Source: Saccoglossus kowalevskii (Eukaryota; Hemichordata; Enteropneusta; Harrimaniidae). From it: DNA of 11,283 nucleotides. Positions within the stretch are counted from its first letter, which is position 1. Each line of letters opens with the position of its first letter. Shown here piece after piece: positions 10,141 through 11,283 of this stretch. The stretch is from positions 1 to 11,283 of the forward strand of contig NW_003154718.1 of NCBI RefSeq assembly GCF_000003605.2, in the 5' to 3' direction. Both the position numbers and the translations under genes were made by a program. The notes beneath the pieces are model-generated. The model did not search any database, was not told the origin of the DNA, and saw only the letters and a program-made list of their open reading frames with translations.

Positions 10141-10290
10141 TACCCAGTTTGATATCTTGGCCAGTTCAACTTGACTACCCAGTTTGATATCTTGGCCAGT
10201 TCAACTTAACTACCCAGTTTGATATCTTGGCCAGTTCAACTTGACTACCCAGTTTGATATCTTGGCCAGTTCAACTTGACTACCCAGTTT

Positions 10291-10600
10291 GATAGTTTGG
10301 CCAGTTCAACTTGACTACCCAGTTTGATATCTTGGCCAGTTCAACTTGACTACTCAGTTTGATATCTTGGCCAGTTCAACTTGACTACCCAGTTTGATAT
10401 CTTGGCCAGTTCAACTTGACTACCCAGTTTTATATCTTGGCCAGTTCAGCATGACTACCCAGTTTGATATCTTGGCCAGTTCAACTTGACTACCCAGTTT
10501 GATATCTTGGCCAGTTCAACTTGACTACCCAGTTTGATATCTTGGCCAGTTCAACTTGACTACCCAGTTTGATATCTTGGCCAGTTCAGCTTTACTTCCC
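10291..10600. repeat. Duplicated block c, copy 2
   Basis: GATAGTTTGG at 10291, TACTCAG at 10351, CAGTTTTATATC at 10425, CAGCATGAC at about 10447 and CAGCTTTACTTCCC at 10587 mirror the markers of 2764-3071. The fourth marker differs by one base (CAGCATGAC against CAGCATTAC). This copy lacks the missing bases found around 2750-2785, so it probably shows the intact form of that stretch. Confidence 0.85.
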
Positions 10601-11039
10601 AGTTTGATATCTTGGCCAGTTCAACTTGACTACCCAGTTTGATATCTTGGCCAGTTCAACTTGACTACCCAGTTTGATATCTTGGCCAGTTCAACTTGAC
10701 TACCCAGTTTGATATCTTGGCCAGTTCAACTTGACTACCCAGTTTGATATCTTGGCCAGTTCAACTTGACAACCCAGTTTGATATCTTGGCCAGTTCAAC
10801 TTGACTACCCAGTTTGATATCTTGGCCAGTTCAACTTGACTACCCAGTTTGATATCTTGGCCAGTTCAACTTGACTACCCAGTTTGATATCTTGGCCAGT
10901 TCAACTTGACTACCCAGTTTGATATCTTGGCCAGTTCAACTTGACTACCCAGTTTTGATATCTTGGCCAGTTCAACTTGACTACCCAGTTTGATATCTTG
11001 GCCAGTTCAACTTGACTACCCAGTTTTGATATCTTGGCC

Positions 11040-11283
11040 AGTTCAAACTTGACTACCCAGTTTTGATATCCTTGGCCAAGTTCAACTTGACTACCCCGTT
11101 TGATATCTTGGCCACGTTCAACTTTGAACTACCCAGTTTGAATATCTTGGCCAGTTAACTTAACTCCCAGTTGATATCTTGGCCAGTTCAACTTGACTAC
11201 CCCGTTTTGAATTTCTTTGGCCGGTTCAACCTTTACAACCCCAGTTTGATAACCTTGGGCCAGTTCCACCTTGGACTAACCCC
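11040..11283. other. Error-rich end of the array, likely low-quality contig or read end
   Basis: From about 11040 almost every monomer carries extra or missing bases. Examples are TTCAAAC, GATATCCTTGGCCAAG, GCCACGTTC, CTTTGAACTACC, TTTGAATATC, AACTTAACTCCC, TTTCTTTGGCC, ACAACCCCAG and CTTGGACTAACCCC. Milder extra T insertions begin at about 10955 and 11021. The rate rises steadily to the last base, and most changes are duplications of a neighbouring base. This is the pattern of a decaying sequencing read, not of a satellite edge passing into unique DNA. The individual bases here should not be trusted. Confidence 0.8.

Larger units (their letters stand above)
1..11283. repeat. 35-bp satellite DNA array, about 322 tandem monomers, filling the window
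   Basis: The sequence is head-to-tail copies of one 35-bp unit in a single orientation, with no unique DNA between them. A perfect copy lies at 8757-8791; its base count is A8 C9 G6 T12. Each consensus monomer has one TGGCCA palindrome (MscI/BalI), one GATATC palindrome (EcoRV) and no CpG. Most copies are identical or one base off; the more divergent ones are listed separately. The unit is not a multiple of three. On the plus strand TGA occurs at monomer bases 16-18 and 29-31, and on the minus strand TAG and TGA each occur once per monomer, so every frame is stopped within each 105-bp period. Homogeneous arrays of this kind are known as eukaryotic satellite or large minisatellite DNA, kept uniform by unequal exchange and gene conversion. 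Chromosomal location and function cannot be read from the sequence, and I do not recognise the family. Confidence 0.98.

Noticed and set aside
1-11283. CRISPR array
   Set aside because: The repeats directly abut and there are no unique spacers; the entire 35-bp period is conserved. No cas genes are present.
1-11283. Repetitive protein-coding gene
   Set aside because: The 35-bp period shifts the frame at every unit. Consensus TGA codons on the plus strand and TAG/TGA on the minus strand stop every frame within 105 bp. The variants remove some stops but leave no long open frame that I can find.
1-11283. Telomeric repeat
   Set aside because: No TTAGGG-like or G-rich short unit is present; the monomer is 35 bp with a C-rather-than-G excess and no G runs.
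1-11283. Transposon, integrated virus, rRNA or tRNA gene within the array
   Set aside because: No interval departs from the 35-bp period by more than a few bases, so there is no room for an insertion.

Overview
The window is a single uninterrupted array of a non-coding tandem repeat. A 35-bp monomer, 15/35 G+C, is repeated head to tail about 322 times and fills the sequence from edge to edge. A typical perfect copy is 8757-8791. In order, it carries TTGGCCAG (monomer bases 1-8), CAACTTGAC (11-19), CTACCCAG (19-26) and TTTGATATC (27-35). There is no unique DNA, gene, RNA gene, mobile element or CRISPR array. Because 35 is not a multiple of 3, each reading frame rotates through the monomer every 105 bp and meets a stop in every such period on both strands.

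Organism: an array this long of one short unit, with no coding capacity, is typical of eukaryotic satellite DNA (centromeric, pericentromeric, subtelomeric or interstitial heterochromatin) and very unlike a bacterial, archaeal or viral genome. I cannot name the species. I did not recognise the monomer as a known satellite family, and no flanking sequence places it on a chromosome.

Layout: most monomers match the consensus or differ at one base. Divergent monomers are scattered through this background, and many recur as ordered groups with fixed spacing. Four families of duplicated blocks stand out. (a) 225-513 recurs at 5579-5867 and partly at 6075-6287. (b) About 2136-2479 recurs at about 8190-8533, and its second part recurs again 351 bp further on. 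(c) About 2764-3071 recurs at about 10291-10600. (d) About 4843-5062 recurs at about 9607-9825 and again 315 bp later at about 9922-10140. The distances between copies differ (5354, 6054, 7529 and 4764 bp), so this is a patchwork of separate segmental duplications rather than one regular higher-order repeat. The longest near-uniform stretches are 3371-3722 and 7956-9151.

Two stretches look like poor sequence quality rather than biology: 2746-2786, and the end of the window from about 11040, where one-base insertions and deletions become dense. The right edge looks like an unpolished contig or read end.

Nothing here supports a new gene system. The interest lies in the satellite itself: its nested monomer variants, its patchwork duplication history, the lack of CpG in the consensus, and a possible origin of the monomer from two 17-18-bp halves.
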